NCBI GenBank assembly: GCA_017439665.1 | Contig: JAFSIS010000060.1 | Coordinates: 1-64,000 of the forward strand | Reading direction: 5' to 3' | DNA length: 64,000 bases | Origin: Lachnospiraceae bacterium | GTDB lineage: Bacteria; Bacillota; Clostridia; Lachnospirales; Lachnospiraceae | In this document: piece by piece, positions 43,364 to 52,071 of the stretch | How the letters are laid out: the number at the start of each line of letters is the position of its first letter | Numbering within the stretch: position 1 is the stretch's first letter | Notes under the pieces: model-generated | Seen by the model: the letters and a program-made list of their open reading frames with translations, nothing else | Told to the model about the DNA's origin: nothing | The model's database searches: none | Position numbers and translations under genes: made by a program

Positions 43364-44698
43364 CTACACTATTATGTCCATTCTTTCAACCTTTTCTTCG
43401 CTCACTCTGGCATAAATCAGAGTCTGTACTTCCGGCTTTTGCTCACTGAAGGTGAGTGCTTGGCGATAACACTTCTCCGCCTCCTCAAACAGCTTTTCCT
43501 CTGAAGCATAAAAGTCGGCAAGCACCTCCCCTGCTTCTACATAGTCTCCCGTCTTCTTATGCAAAACGATACCTGCGGAAAAATCAATCTCACTCTCCTT
43601 CGTTTCTCTGCCCGCACCCAAAAGCGAAGAGGCAATTCCGCACAGCTCCGTATCCATCGCCGCAAGATAACCGGTCTCACAGGCAATAATCTTGCGCATA
43701 TAAGGAGCTTTGGGGAAGGTTTCCGGATCAGAAATAACGGAAGCGTCTCCACCCTGGGCCTCCACCATCTTTTGGAGACAATTCAGAGCGGAACCATCTT
43801 TCAGAGTGCCTTCTGCCAGTCTTAGGCATTCCTCCATCTCTCCCTTTCCTGCCAGATACAGCATACTGGCTGCCAGATGAATACAGACTTTGGTCAGATC
43901 CTCAGGGCCTTCACCTCTTAACGTCTCTACTGCTTCGATTACCTCCAGACTGTTTCCGATCTTATTTCCCAGAGGGATATCCATGCTGGTGATTAATGCC
44001 ATTATTCTCTTCCCTGCACCTGCACCGATTTTTACCATTTCCTGTGCCAGCAGTACGGAATCCTCCAAGGTTTTCATAAAGGCTCCGCTTCCGGTCTTCA
44101 CATCCAGCAGAATACCGTCACTTCCTGCCGCCAGCTTTTTACTCATAATCGAAACCGCAATCAGAGGAATGCTGTCTACCGTTGCCGTTACATCCCTGAG
44201 TGCATACAGTTTCTTATCTGCGGGAGCAAGATTTCCCGATTGTCCAATCACGCTGAGGCCGATTTTATTTACTACAGCAAAAAACTCCTCCCGATTCAGG
44301 CTGGTTCGAAAACCCGGAATGGATTCCAGCTTATCTACCGTTCCCCCCGTGTGCCCCAGTCCTCTTCCCGACATCTTGGCTACCTTCACTCCGCAGGCCG
44401 CTGCCATGGGTGCAACGATCAGTGTCGTTTTGTCCCCCACACCTCCTGTAGAGTGCTTGTCCACCTTGATTCCTTCAATGGACGACAGATCCACCATATC
44501 TCCGGACCGGGCAGCCTCCATCGTCATTGCCAGTGTTTCTGCTTCGGTCATCCCCTGAAAATAGACTGCCATCAGAAACGCAGACATCTGATAATCCGGA
44601 ATATTTCCCGCCACATATTCCCGAATCAAGAATCGAATCTCCTCTTCGCTCAGCTCCTCATTGTTTCTTTTCTTTTTAATCAGATCATACATACGCAT
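43364..44698 (-). CDS. pdp: Pyrimidine-nucleoside phosphorylase
   Basis: This 444-residue dimeric enzyme splits uridine, thymidine and deoxyuridine with phosphate to base and (deoxy)ribose 1-phosphate. Seen are 'KVDKHSTGGVGDKTTLIVAP', the signature 'SGRGLGHTGGTVDKLESIPG', 'SIMSKKLAAGSDGILLDVK' and the C-terminal beta-barrel part 'VLHKKTGDYVEAGEVLADFY'. It begins 14 bases after the second permease gene. An ATG two codons later would be equally possible. Confidence 0.96.
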   Translation of the reverse strand: MRMYDLIKKKRNNEELSEEEIRFLIREYVAGNIPDYQMSAFLMAVYFQGMTEAETLAMTMEAARSGDMVDLSSIEGIKVDKHSTGGVGDKTTLIVAPMAAACGVKVAKMSGRGLGHTGGTVDKLESIPGFRTSLNREEFFAVVNKIGLSVIGQSGNLAPADKKLYALRDVTATVDSIPLIAVSIMSKKLAAGSDGILLDVKTGSGAFMKTLEDSVLLAQEMVKIGAGAGKRIMALITSMDIPLGNKIGNSLEVIEAVETLRGEGPEDLTKVCIHLAASMLYLAGKGEMEECLRLAEGTLKDGSALNCLQKMVEAQGGDASVISDPETFPKAPYMRKIIACETGYLAAMDTELCGIASSLLGAGRETKESEIDFSAGIVLHKKTGDYVEAGEVLADFYASEEKLFEEAEKCYRQALTFSEQKPEVQTLIYARVSEEKVERMDIIV

Positions 44699-44712
44699 AT
44701 GCTTTTACCCCC

Positions 44713-45666
44713 TTATCTGCTTCCTTGATCATACGGAACACCGGATGCCCTGGGTGCCTGTGAATTCTTGGAAATAAAGGCAAGGACGATCAGAGTTGCC
44801 AGATACGGAAACATTTTATACATCTCATTCGGAAAGGGCAGGTCCTTAAGCACCGGAATAGCTGAATAAGCACTGGCCAGCGTCTTCATGACTGCAAAAA
44901 AGAAGGCTGCAAAGAAAATCTTTCTGCTTCTCCACTGTCCGAAGATCAGTACCGCCAGAGCCAAAAAGCCGTAGCCGGCAACACTGGCGTTGAATACCGT
45001 AGAGGTGGGAATGATAAACACCAGTCCACCCACTCCCGCCAGCACTCCGGAAATCAATACTCCTGCATAGCGGATCCGGTATACGTTTACCCCCACTGAA
45101 TCAGCCGCTCCCGGATGCTCTCCACAGGCCCTCAGCCTCAGACCGAAGCGCGTCCGATTGATCACGAATGCCGCAGCGGCAAAAATAAGAAGGCCGATAT
45201 ACGTGGTAATATAGCTTTTCTGAAAAAACATTGGCCCAATCAGAGGAAGATCCCCCAGTAAAGGGACTTTGCTAATCAAAAAGCTGTTTTTAAAAGGAAC
45301 CTGCTGCACTCCCAGGAGGGTACGCGCCACCAAAATAGCAAAGGCCGGTGCAAACATATTCAGAGCCGTTCCGCTGATCGTCTGATCCGCCTTCAGCTTA
45401 ATGGCTGCAAAAGCATGAAGAAGAGAAAAGATCCCTCCTACTCCTCCGGAGATTAAAAGCGCAATCAGCAATACTCCCTGACCGCTCATAACTCCATCGG
45501 TGAGATGGATAAATACAGTACCGGCCAATGCTCCCATAATCATAATTCCTTCCAGTGCGATATTCACTACACCGCTACGTTCGGAATACATCCCGCCTAC
45601 GGCTACAATAAGCAGGGGAATCGCAAAAAACATCGTCTGCTGAACCACAAAATACAGAATACTCAT
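44713..45666 (-). CDS. Nucleoside ABC transporter permease (NupQ type)
   Basis: The protein has 317 residues from the ATG at 45666, which overlaps the previous stop codon as ATGA, with GGGGGAAGG upstream. About eight to nine membrane segments are visible. The segments 'GMYSERSGVVNIALEGIMIMGAL', 'LKADQTISGTALNMFAPAFAI' and 'FGLRLRACGEHPGAADSVGV' are characteristic of the branched-chain permease-like (BPD_transp_2) family used by guanosine/nucleoside importers. It pairs with the upstream permease to form the membrane channel. Confidence 0.92.
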   Translation of the reverse strand: MSILYFVVQQTMFFAIPLLIVAVGGMYSERSGVVNIALEGIMIMGALAGTVFIHLTDGVMSGQGVLLIALLISGGVGGIFSLLHAFAAIKLKADQTISGTALNMFAPAFAILVARTLLGVQQVPFKNSFLISKVPLLGDLPLIGPMFFQKSYITTYIGLLIFAAAAFVINRTRFGLRLRACGEHPGAADSVGVNVYRIRYAGVLISGVLAGVGGLVFIIPTSTVFNASVAGYGFLALAVLIFGQWRSRKIFFAAFFFAVMKTLASAYSAIPVLKDLPFPNEMYKMFPYLATLIVLAFISKNSQAPRASGVPYDQGSR

Positions 45667-46772
45667 CTCTGACCTTCCCCCCTTTCTCTTGCCTGTCTTT
45701 TCTTGACTTTTATCCTTTCCAGCAGATTGCGGATAAGAAGAGACAGTGCACCGCAATAAATAATGGCGGCAACAATAATGTCGATGACCTCAGGGACAAA
45801 ATTGAACAGCTGCATATTCCCTCCGCCTACAGTGATATAGGCAATAAACAGACCCGCAAACAGAATCCCGATGGGGCTGGACTGCCCCAGTAAGGCTACA
45901 CAAATCCCATTGAAGCCTTCCGGTGCAATCACATCCAGTACCTGAAGATATTTTCCCGTATTGGACAGATAGAGTAAGGCACCGCCAATCCCTGACAGAG
46001 CACCTGCAATCACCATGGAAAGCACTACGTTTCTTTTCGCATTAATTCCTGCATATTTACAGGCATTCTCATTCTTTCCGCAGGCCTTCAGCTCATAACC
46101 GAAGGTAGTCCTGGAAAGCAGAACGTGAATGATGACCACACACAGAATGGCAATAAAAATTCCGATATTAAGTTTGCTTCCCGCAAAAATGTTTTCCAGT
46201 CCTGCCGTTGGCAGATAAGCACTGCTTTTTACTCCAAGTGACTGATTCTTCATCTGATCATAAATCGTATTGCGTACCAGATAGTTAACCAGATACATTC
46301 CAATGTAATTCATCATGATCGAGGCAATCACCTCATTTACATTTCGATATGCCTTTAACAGCCCTGGAATAAGTCCCCACAGAGCTCCTGCCAGCATGGC
46401 TGCAAGAATCGCCACAAGCCAGTGAATCCCTTCCGGTAAAAAGGTCCACTTTACTCCCACATACACTGCTGCAAAGGCACCCGCCGTAAACTGTCCGCTG
46501 GCGCCGATATTAAACAGGCCTGTCCGAAAGGCAAAGCCCACGGATAAGCCGGTCATGATAATGGGTACGGCATAGTAGAGCATCAGCCCTATACCGGCAA
46601 GACCGTCGGTAAAGCAGCCTTGCACTACCATCATGAAACCACCGTAAGCCTGAGAAGGATTGCTAATGAACAGAATCCCCAGACCAAACAGCAAACCGCA
46701 GGCAATTGCCAGAACAGAAGAAATAAAGCTGGCAAATCCTTCACTTTCAAAAAAATGATGTTTATGCTTCAT
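45663..46772 (-). CDS. Nucleoside ABC transporter permease (NupP type)
   Basis: This 369-residue integral membrane protein has 'LSVGFAFRTGLFNIGASGQFTAG', 'VNEVIASIMMNYIGMYLVNYLV' and 'FGYELKACGKNENACKYAGI', the family signatures shared with the partner permease. The N-terminus is short and cytoplasmic and the C-terminus is very basic. It overlaps the ATPase gene by 11 bases and the next permease gene by 4 bases, so the subunits are translationally coupled. Confidence 0.92.
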   Translation of the reverse strand: MKHKHHFFESEGFASFISSVLAIACGLLFGLGILFISNPSQAYGGFMMVVQGCFTDGLAGIGLMLYYAVPIIMTGLSVGFAFRTGLFNIGASGQFTAGAFAAVYVGVKWTFLPEGIHWLVAILAAMLAGALWGLIPGLLKAYRNVNEVIASIMMNYIGMYLVNYLVRNTIYDQMKNQSLGVKSSAYLPTAGLENIFAGSKLNIGIFIAILCVVIIHVLLSRTTFGYELKACGKNENACKYAGINAKRNVVLSMVIAGALSGIGGALLYLSNTGKYLQVLDVIAPEGFNGICVALLGQSSPIGILFAGLFIAYITVGGGNMQLFNFVPEVIDIIVAAIIYCGALSLLIRNLLERIKVKKRQARERGEGQR

Positions 46773-48300
46773 TTTTCACACTCCTTTTTGCACCTGCCAT
46801 ATACAGACCCAGTTCCTCTGCCGTAATTTCCTCCGGTTTTACATCTGCCACGATCTCCCCTTCATACATGACGAGAATACGATCGCTTACCTCCATCACC
46901 TCATCCAGCTCAAGAGATACCAGAAGAACCGCCTTTTTCCCATCTCTTTGGGCAATCAGCTGCTGATGGATATATTCAATGGCACCCACATCCAACCCCC
47001 GTACAGGCTGCACAGCAATAACGATCTCAGGATCTCTGTCCAACTCTCTGGCAATAATCGCCTTCTGCTGGTTGCCTCCCGACATTCCTCGCACGATGCT
47101 GTCTTCTCCCTGTCCGGAACGGATATCAAAGCGTTCAATCAGACCTCTGGCATAGCTTCGCACAGCATCAAACTTCAAAAACCCTCTCTTTTGAAAGCGT
47201 TGGGTAAAATAATTCTGCAAAATCAGATTTTCCTGCAGGGTATAGTCCAATACCAGACCATCCTTATGCCTGTCCTCCGGAATATGTGCCATTCCCGCAA
47301 GACTTCGTCTGCGGATACTGTCCTCGGTAATATCCCTGCCGTTTAAGCTTACACTGCCCGCTTCCATGGGAATCATCCCTGTTAACGCATAAACCAGCTC
47401 CGACTGCCCATTTCCATCAATTCCCGCTATGGTCAGAATCTCTCCTGCATGTACCTGAAAGGAAACATTACTCACCACATCCTTTCCGTATCGTGATTTT
47501 ACCGTCACTCCCTTTGCTTCAAGAATCGTCTTTCCTGGCTGATAAGGCTGCTTTTGCGGTTTGAAGTTTACCTTTCTTCCCACCATCATTTCTGACAGCA
47601 TTTCTTTCGTTGCTGTCTCCACCTCTACCGTACCGATATATTTTCCTTTTCTGAGTACACTGCACCGGTCTGCTACGGCCTTAATCTCGTTCAGCTTATG
47701 GGTGATGAAAATAATAGATTTTCCTTCTGCCACCAGCTGCTTCATCGCCTTCAAAAGCTCTCCTATCTCTTGGGGGGTAAGCACTGCAGTAGGTTCATCA
47801 AAGATCAGAATATCGTTGTCACAATACAGCATTTTCAAAATCTCCACTCTCTGCTGCATTCCTACTGTAATGTCAGAAATATAGGCATCCGGATCAATTT
47901 TAAACTTGTATCTTTCACTTAGCCCGGTAATCTTTTTTCTGGCCTCTGCCATTCGCAGAATACCTCCCTTCGTCGTTTCATGGCCAAGGACGATACTCTC
48001 CAGCACCGTGAAATTATGCACCAGTTTAAAATGCTGATGTACCATACCGATTCCAAGAGCATTGGCATCATTGGGATTGCTGATCTTAACTGCCTTCCCG
48101 TTTATTCGAATTTCTCCCTGCTCCGGCTGATAAAGGCCGAACAACACGCTCATCAGCGTGGATTTTCCTGCTCCGTTTTCCCCAAGGAGAGCATGAATCT
48201 CTCCCTTTTTTACCTTAAGCGTTACGTCATCGTTGGCTTTAAAGTTTCCAAACTGCTTGGTAATATGGTTCATTTCAATTACATATTCCGCCTGTCCCAC
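46762..48300 (-). CDS. Nucleoside ABC transporter ATP-binding protein (NupO type)
   Basis: The protein has 512 residues from a GTG at 48300, selected because AGGAGGAG lies 5 bases upstream and the ATPase fold begins at once; the start lies inside the end of cdd (26-base overlap). It is a tandem ATPase: first domain Walker A 'GENGAGKSTLMSVL', 'DNDILIFDEPTAVLTPQEI'; second domain 'IDGNGQSELVYALTG' without a full Walker A, and signature 'VRGMSGGNQQKAIIARELDRD'. This two-domain layout with a degenerate second Walker A is normal for sugar and nucleoside importers (RbsA-like). Confidence 0.93.
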   Translation of the reverse strand: MGQAEYVIEMNHITKQFGNFKANDDVTLKVKKGEIHALLGENGAGKSTLMSVLFGLYQPEQGEIRINGKAVKISNPNDANALGIGMVHQHFKLVHNFTVLESIVLGHETTKGGILRMAEARKKITGLSERYKFKIDPDAYISDITVGMQQRVEILKMLYCDNDILIFDEPTAVLTPQEIGELLKAMKQLVAEGKSIIFITHKLNEIKAVADRCSVLRKGKYIGTVEVETATKEMLSEMMVGRKVNFKPQKQPYQPGKTILEAKGVTVKSRYGKDVVSNVSFQVHAGEILTIAGIDGNGQSELVYALTGMIPMEAGSVSLNGRDITEDSIRRRSLAGMAHIPEDRHKDGLVLDYTLQENLILQNYFTQRFQKRGFLKFDAVRSYARGLIERFDIRSGQGEDSIVRGMSGGNQQKAIIARELDRDPEIVIAVQPVRGLDVGAIEYIHQQLIAQRDGKKAVLLVSLELDEVMEVSDRILVMYEGEIVADVKPEEITAEELGLYMAGAKRSVKNEA

Positions 48301-48742
48301 TGTTCTCCTCCTTTCCTCTGCCCTTTTCCAGATTTTTCGGACCAAATCCCAGAGGCAGCAGCTCCTCCAGCAAATATACCTGATATCCGCCCTTACCATC
48401 TGCCAGAATAATCCTAAATTCCTGGGGATGACAAAACTCCATCATCACCTGACGACAAACCCCACAGGGAGAACAGGTTTCCTCTGCCTCACCACTTTCC
48501 TTTCCCCCCACGATTGCAATGGCCGAAAAATTCCGTTCTCCCTCTGAAACTGCTTTAAAAAAAGCCGTCCTTTCAGCGCAGTTGGTCGGTCCATAAGCCG
48601 CATTCTCTATATTGCAGCCACGATACACCTTTCCCTCCTGCGTCAGTAGGGCTGCTCCCACCTGAAAACCGGAGTACGGTGTATATGCCCGTCTTCTTGC
48701 TGCTTTGGCTTCTTCCAGTAATTGTTCATAAGAAATTTTCAT
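48275..48742 (-). CDS. cdd: Cytidine deaminase
   Basis: The protein has 155 residues from the ATG at 48742 (GGGGAGG just upstream); another ATG 12 bases earlier has no site. This zinc enzyme deaminates cytidine and deoxycytidine to uridine and deoxyuridine. Seen are 'AYTPYSGFQVGAALLT', the catalytic 'GCNIENAAYGPTNCAERTA' with zinc ligand Cys and Glu, and 'CSPCGVCRQVMMEF' with the other two zinc cysteines. It is the first gene of the operon. The C-terminal tail is about 20 residues longer than usual and overlaps the next gene. Confidence 0.95.
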   Translation of the reverse strand: MKISYEQLLEEAKAARRRAYTPYSGFQVGAALLTQEGKVYRGCNIENAAYGPTNCAERTAFFKAVSEGERNFSAIAIVGGKESGEAEETCSPCGVCRQVMMEFCHPQEFRIILADGKGGYQVYLLEELLPLGFGPKNLEKGRGKEENSGTGGICN

Positions 48743-48804
48743 TTTCCTCCCCATTCCGTCGCCTTTACGCCTATGCTTCTGCCATTCTGAATAGTTACCT
48801 CTAT

Positions 48805-48834
48805 AGTATACAATAAGGCTTATCCATTGGACAA
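48805..48834 (-). promoter_or_regulatory. Promoter of the nucleoside operon
   Basis: Minus-strand TTGTCC (48829-48834), an 18-base spacer and TATACT (48805-48810). It gives a leader of about 55 bases before cdd. No clear operator is seen. Confidence 0.6.
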
Positions 48835-48900
48835 CTAGATTATTTTAGGGAAATATACAGAAAATATGAGAAGCAATCTATCATCTGCCCCTTAATCTGT

Positions 48901-48934
48901 AAAAGGGACCGTCTATTTTTCGACAGCCCCTTTC
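48901..48934 (-). terminator. Terminator of the amino-acid ABC operon
   Basis: Minus-strand AAAGGGGCTGTC and GACGGTCCCTTT pair through one or two G-T pairs around an A-rich loop, followed by a short T-run. It lies about 30 bases after the ATPase stop codon. Confidence 0.75.
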
Positions 48935-48965
48935 GTATTTTAAATCGATTCTATTTCTTAGTTGC

Positions 48966-49706
48966 TTATAACACCTTAGATAAAAATTCCCTTAGTCTGG
49001 GATTTTCAGGATTTTTAAAAAATTCATCAGGTGTATTTTCTTCCTTGATCTGTCCCTCATCGATGAACAGAACCCGGGTTCCCACTTCTTTGGCAAAACC
49101 CATTTCATGGGTAACCACCACCATGGTCATTCCCTGTGCGGCCAGGTCACGCATAACGCCCAGTACCTCTCCCACCATTTCCGGATCGAGAGCACTGGTC
49201 TGTTCATCAAAGAGCATAACATCCGGATTCATGCAGAGAGAACGTACAATGGCAATTCTCTGCTTCTGTCCACCGGATAACTGGGAAGGATAGGCATTTG
49301 CTTTTTCTTCCAGACCCACCCGCTTTAACAGTTCAAGTGCCTCTTTTTCTGCTTCCTCTCTGGGCTTTTTTAAGAGCTTGATGGGTGCAAGAGTCATGTT
49401 CTGCAGGATGGTCTTATGAGGAAAGAGATTAAAGTGCTGGAATACCATGCCGATCTTCTGGCGGTATTTATTGATGTTGCATTTGGGATCGGTAATATTT
49501 AAGCCTTCAAAGCAGATGCTTCCTCCTGTAGGCTCCTCCAACAGATTCAGAGAACGTAAAAAGGTAGACTTTCCGGAACCGGAGGGGCCTACGATCACCA
49601 CTACCTCGCCCTGGTGTATGTTGGTAGAAATATGGTCTAAAACCAGATTATCTCCAAAAGCCTTACAAAGATCCTTGATTTCAAATAATACGGTTTTATC
49701 GGACAT
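48966..49706 (-). CDS. Polar amino-acid ABC transporter ATP-binding protein
   Basis: This 246-residue ATPase is of the GlnQ/HisP type: Walker A '[16 protein letters not shown]', Q-loop '[17 protein letters not shown]', signature '[20 protein letters not shown]', and Walker B '[18 protein letters not shown]'. A glutamine replaces the usual proline after the Walker B DE ('DEQTSALD'), which is common in this subfamily. The start overlaps the permease gene by 11 bases, with GGAGG 10 bases upstream. Confidence 0.94.
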   Translation of the reverse strand: MSDKTVLFEIKDLCKAFGDNLVLDHISTNIHQGEVVVIVGPSGSGKSTFLRSLNLLEEPTGGSICFEGLNITDPKCNINKYRQKIGMVFQHFNLFPHKTILQNMTLAPIKLLKKPREEAEKEALELLKRVGLEEKANAYPSQLSGGQKQRIAIVRSLCMNPDVMLFDEQTSALDPEMVGEVLGVMRDLAAQGMTMVVVTHEMGFAKEVGTRVLFIDEGQIKEENTPDEFFKNPENPRLREFLSKVL

Positions 49707-50397
49707 CGGTTCTCAGCCTCCTTTCCAGTTTACCTACACCCAGCGTCAGCAGGGAAACGATGATCAGATAGATCACTGCTGCTGCCAGCAAAGGAAGCAT
49801 AGGAGAATAGGTCTGGCTTCTGATGGTATTTGCTCCGTGGGTAATATCTGTCAGGGCGATATAACCACAGATAGAAGTTTCCTTTAATAAAGTAATAAAC
49901 TCATTGGCCAGGGCCGGAAGCACATTTTTAAAGGCCTGAGGGGCTACGATGTACCACATGGTCTGGGCATAGCTAAAGCCCAGGCTTCGTCCTGCCTCAA
50001 ACTGTCCCTGGTCAATGGACATGATGCCGGAACGGAAGATCTCTGCCACGTAAGCAGCTGAATTGATTCCAAAGGATAAAACAGCCACAAACTGCTTGCT
50101 CACATTGGGGCTGGCAAAAATAATATAGTACATGATCAGCAGCTGGATCATGGCCGGAGTTCCCCGGATAACTGTCAGATAGAGCTTACAGAACCAGTCC
50201 AGAAGCCTCAATACGAGGTTTTTGCTCCCGCTCTTGTCTGCCGTAGAACGAACCAGCGCAATGGCAAAGCCCAGTACCACCCCCAAAATAATGGCAAAGA
50301 TCGTCACCGTAAAGGTTGTACCCAAACCGTTAGTAATATACTTCCACCGGTTATCCTCAATAAAATTCAGATAAAATTGCTGTTTAAACTCTTCCAT
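49696..50397 (-). CDS. Polar amino-acid ABC transporter permease
   Basis: The protein has 233 residues from the ATG at 50397 (GAGGTGG upstream). It has about five membrane segments and the HisM/GlnP pattern '[17 protein letters not shown]', '[20 protein letters not shown]', '[26 protein letters not shown]' (EAA loop) and '[20 protein letters not shown]'. It is expected to form a homodimer. A terminator-like stem-loop separates it from the upstream binding-protein gene. Confidence 0.94.
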   Translation of the reverse strand: MEEFKQQFYLNFIEDNRWKYITNGLGTTFTVTIFAIILGVVLGFAIALVRSTADKSGSKNLVLRLLDWFCKLYLTVIRGTPAMIQLLIMYYIIFASPNVSKQFVAVLSFGINSAAYVAEIFRSGIMSIDQGQFEAGRSLGFSYAQTMWYIVAPQAFKNVLPALANEFITLLKETSICGYIALTDITHGANTIRSQTYSPMLPLLAAAVIYLIIVSLLTLGVGKLERRLRTDVR

Positions 50398-50405
50398 AGA
50401 CCACC

Positions 50406-50452
50406 TCAAAAAAGAAAACTGCTGCCTGAACCGGCCAGGCCCAGGTAGCAGT
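50406..50452 (-). terminator. Intra-operon terminator between binding-protein and permease genes
   Basis: Minus-strand ACTGCT-CCTG pairs with CAGG-AGCAGT around a GC-rich loop and is followed by TTTTCTTTTTTT. It sits 9 bases before the permease ATG and overlaps the start of its ribosome site region. Partial read-through would give more binding protein than membrane subunits. Confidence 0.8.
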
Positions 50453-50487
50453 AATGTTCATCTTACTCAGTTCTTCATTCCGGTTTT

Positions 50488-51339
50488 TTATTCTCCGCGA
50501 ACAATAATCACCTGAGTAGCAGTTGTATAAGGATCGGAGAAATCCACACTCTTTAAACGGTCCTCTGTTACCGTCATTCCGGCTACACCGATATCTGCTT
50601 TTCCACTGGTAACTGCATTGATGATGGAATCAAATTCCATATCTTCAATCTTTAATTCCATACCCAGAATATCACATACTGCCTGAGCCATATCTACATC
50701 AATACCGGTGATTTCCTGATTTTCATAGAATTCATAGGGCTCAAAGGCTGCGTTGGTAGCCATCACCAGGGTTCCGTTGCTGCGATCCACATCAGCGGGA
50801 GATTCATAGGGCATGGTTCCCTTCGTCTCATCTCCAATGTAGTTGGCGATGATCTGAATCAGTGTTCCGTCTGTCTGAAGCTGTTCCAGAGCAGCATTGA
50901 TCTTTTCTGTTAATTCCGGATTGTCCTTGGAAATACAGATTGCATATTCTTCCAGAGCAAACTCCTCTTCCAGGATCTTCAGATCCGGATTCTTCTCCAC
51001 AAAGGCAAGGGCAGGCTGCTCGTCAATAATTACACAATCCACTTTTCCCTGCTTTAAGGCCTGAATGGCATCTGCTCCCTTGTTGTAACGCTCAATAGTA
51101 GAGCCTTCTGCCTCATAGTCACTGGCATAAATGTCACCTGTAGTACCTAACTGTACACCGATGGTTTTCCCGGGAAGATCCTCCGCTGAAGAAACGGTGT
51201 TGGCCGGTATCTTGGATTCAGATTCGGTTGTGGCTTCGGAACCGGTTGTGGATTCAGAGCCGGCTCCTGATCCGGATCCACATGCAGTAAGGCTGAAAGC
51301 CATAGTCAAAGTCAGTAAACCAATTAAAAACTTTTTCAT
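50488..51339 (-). CDS. Amino-acid ABC transporter substrate-binding lipoprotein
   Basis: The protein has 283 residues from the ATG at 51339 (GAGGAGG upstream). The signal ends in lipobox LTAC, followed by a Gly/Ser/Thr spacer. The SBP_bac_3 fold has 'KTIGVQLGTTGDIYASDYEAEG', 'LKQGKVDCVIIDEQPALAFV', and then, after a linker, 'LVMATNAAFEPYEFYENQEITGIDVDMAQAV' in two pieces around residue 200-230. Unusually, the segment matching the normal N-terminal lobe lies in the second half, so the domain order looks circularly permuted compared with GlnH. Substrate unknown, probably a polar amino acid. Confidence 0.88.
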   Translation of the reverse strand: MKKFLIGLLTLTMAFSLTACGSGSGAGSESTTGSEATTESESKIPANTVSSAEDLPGKTIGVQLGTTGDIYASDYEAEGSTIERYNKGADAIQALKQGKVDCVIIDEQPALAFVEKNPDLKILEEEFALEEYAICISKDNPELTEKINAALEQLQTDGTLIQIIANYIGDETKGTMPYESPADVDRSNGTLVMATNAAFEPYEFYENQEITGIDVDMAQAVCDILGMELKIEDMEFDSIINAVTSGKADIGVAGMTVTEDRLKSVDFSDPYTTATQVIIVRGE

Positions 51340-51363
51340 CTTTTCCTCCTCATATTCTAACAG

Positions 51364-51377
51364 ACAGATGCATCTGT
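51364..51377. promoter_or_regulatory. Perfect 14-base palindrome in the binding-protein leader
   Basis: ACAGATGCATCTGT is a perfect palindrome between the -10 element and the ribosome site of the binding-protein gene, about 20 to 32 bases after the predicted start point. It could be an operator. Confidence 0.45.
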
Positions 51378-51402
51378 TACGCATATTTATAAATCAATTT
51401 TT

Positions 51403-51430
51403 ATCATAGCATTATTTTTCAAAAATGCAA
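51403..51430 (-). promoter_or_regulatory. Promoter of the amino-acid ABC operon
   Basis: Minus-strand TTGCAT (51425-51430), a 16-base spacer and TATGAT (51403-51408) with a TGC extension. It lies just after the stop codon of the upstream lipoprotein gene. Confidence 0.65.
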
Positions 51431-51437
51431 CATGATT

Positions 51438-51986
51438 TTACAAACTGGTGCAGTAATTCAAAAGATTTTCCAGGCTGTCTTCCCCTGCAAGGGTAACCGT
51501 CATGACCATCACCTTATCCTCTATTCGTCTTAAATAAAACTGTTGGGTCAATTGTGGCTTAGCCACAGCAGCAGAAAAGGTATAGTATACTTCACCCAAA
51601 AGCTCTGTCTCGGTTACCTCACTGCAGCTGTATTTATGGTTGCCGGAAAGCTTCAGATTTTCCTGAAAGGCAGCCAGATAATCCTCCATCCGGATCAGAT
51701 TACCGCCCTGAATCCGGTTCAGATCATCATAAAGAAGAGAAATTCCACTTCCTGTCACAACATCCTCTGCCACAAAATCATACCTCACTTCTGCAGAGCT
51801 TCCCTCTTCATATGTACTCACCGTCCAGCCCTCCGGAAAGGTAAACAGAAGCCTTCCCGGCTCACTGCTGATTTCCGTAGCCTGTACAGCCACTTCTTCG
51901 GCCTCTTTTTCCTTGCAGCCGCCAAGCATGCATAAGAGCAGAGTAAGTAAGGCAAATAAGCCTATGTAGTTTATTCTTTTTTTCAT
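51438..51986 (-). CDS. Small lipoprotein of unknown function
   Basis: The protein has about 182 residues from the ATG at 51986; another ATG three codons earlier is possible. The lipoprotein signal ends in LGGC. The mature part has a beta-rich pattern ('RLLFTFPEGWTVSTYEEGSS', 'QQFYLRRIEDKVMVMTVTLAGE') resembling PsbP/LpqN-like surface lipoproteins, but I cannot assign a family. It lies between rsmI and the amino-acid ABC operon on the same strand. Confidence 0.65.
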   Translation of the reverse strand: MKKRINYIGLFALLTLLLCMLGGCKEKEAEEVAVQATEISSEPGRLLFTFPEGWTVSTYEEGSSAEVRYDFVAEDVVTGSGISLLYDDLNRIQGGNLIRMEDYLAAFQENLKLSGNHKYSCSEVTETELLGEVYYTFSAAVAKPQLTQQFYLRRIEDKVMVMTVTLAGEDSLENLLNYCTSL

Positions 51987-52071
51987 CTTTACCATCCCTT
52001 TATTGTCTGATCTGAGATCATCCCTGCATAGCCACATAACCACTCTGGTCAGTGTGCTGTTATCCTGATGA

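Noticed and set aside
43890-44558. A 222-codon plus-strand open frame opposite pdp
   Set aside because: Antisense to a clear pdp gene; composition mirrors the codons of pdp and there is no start signal.
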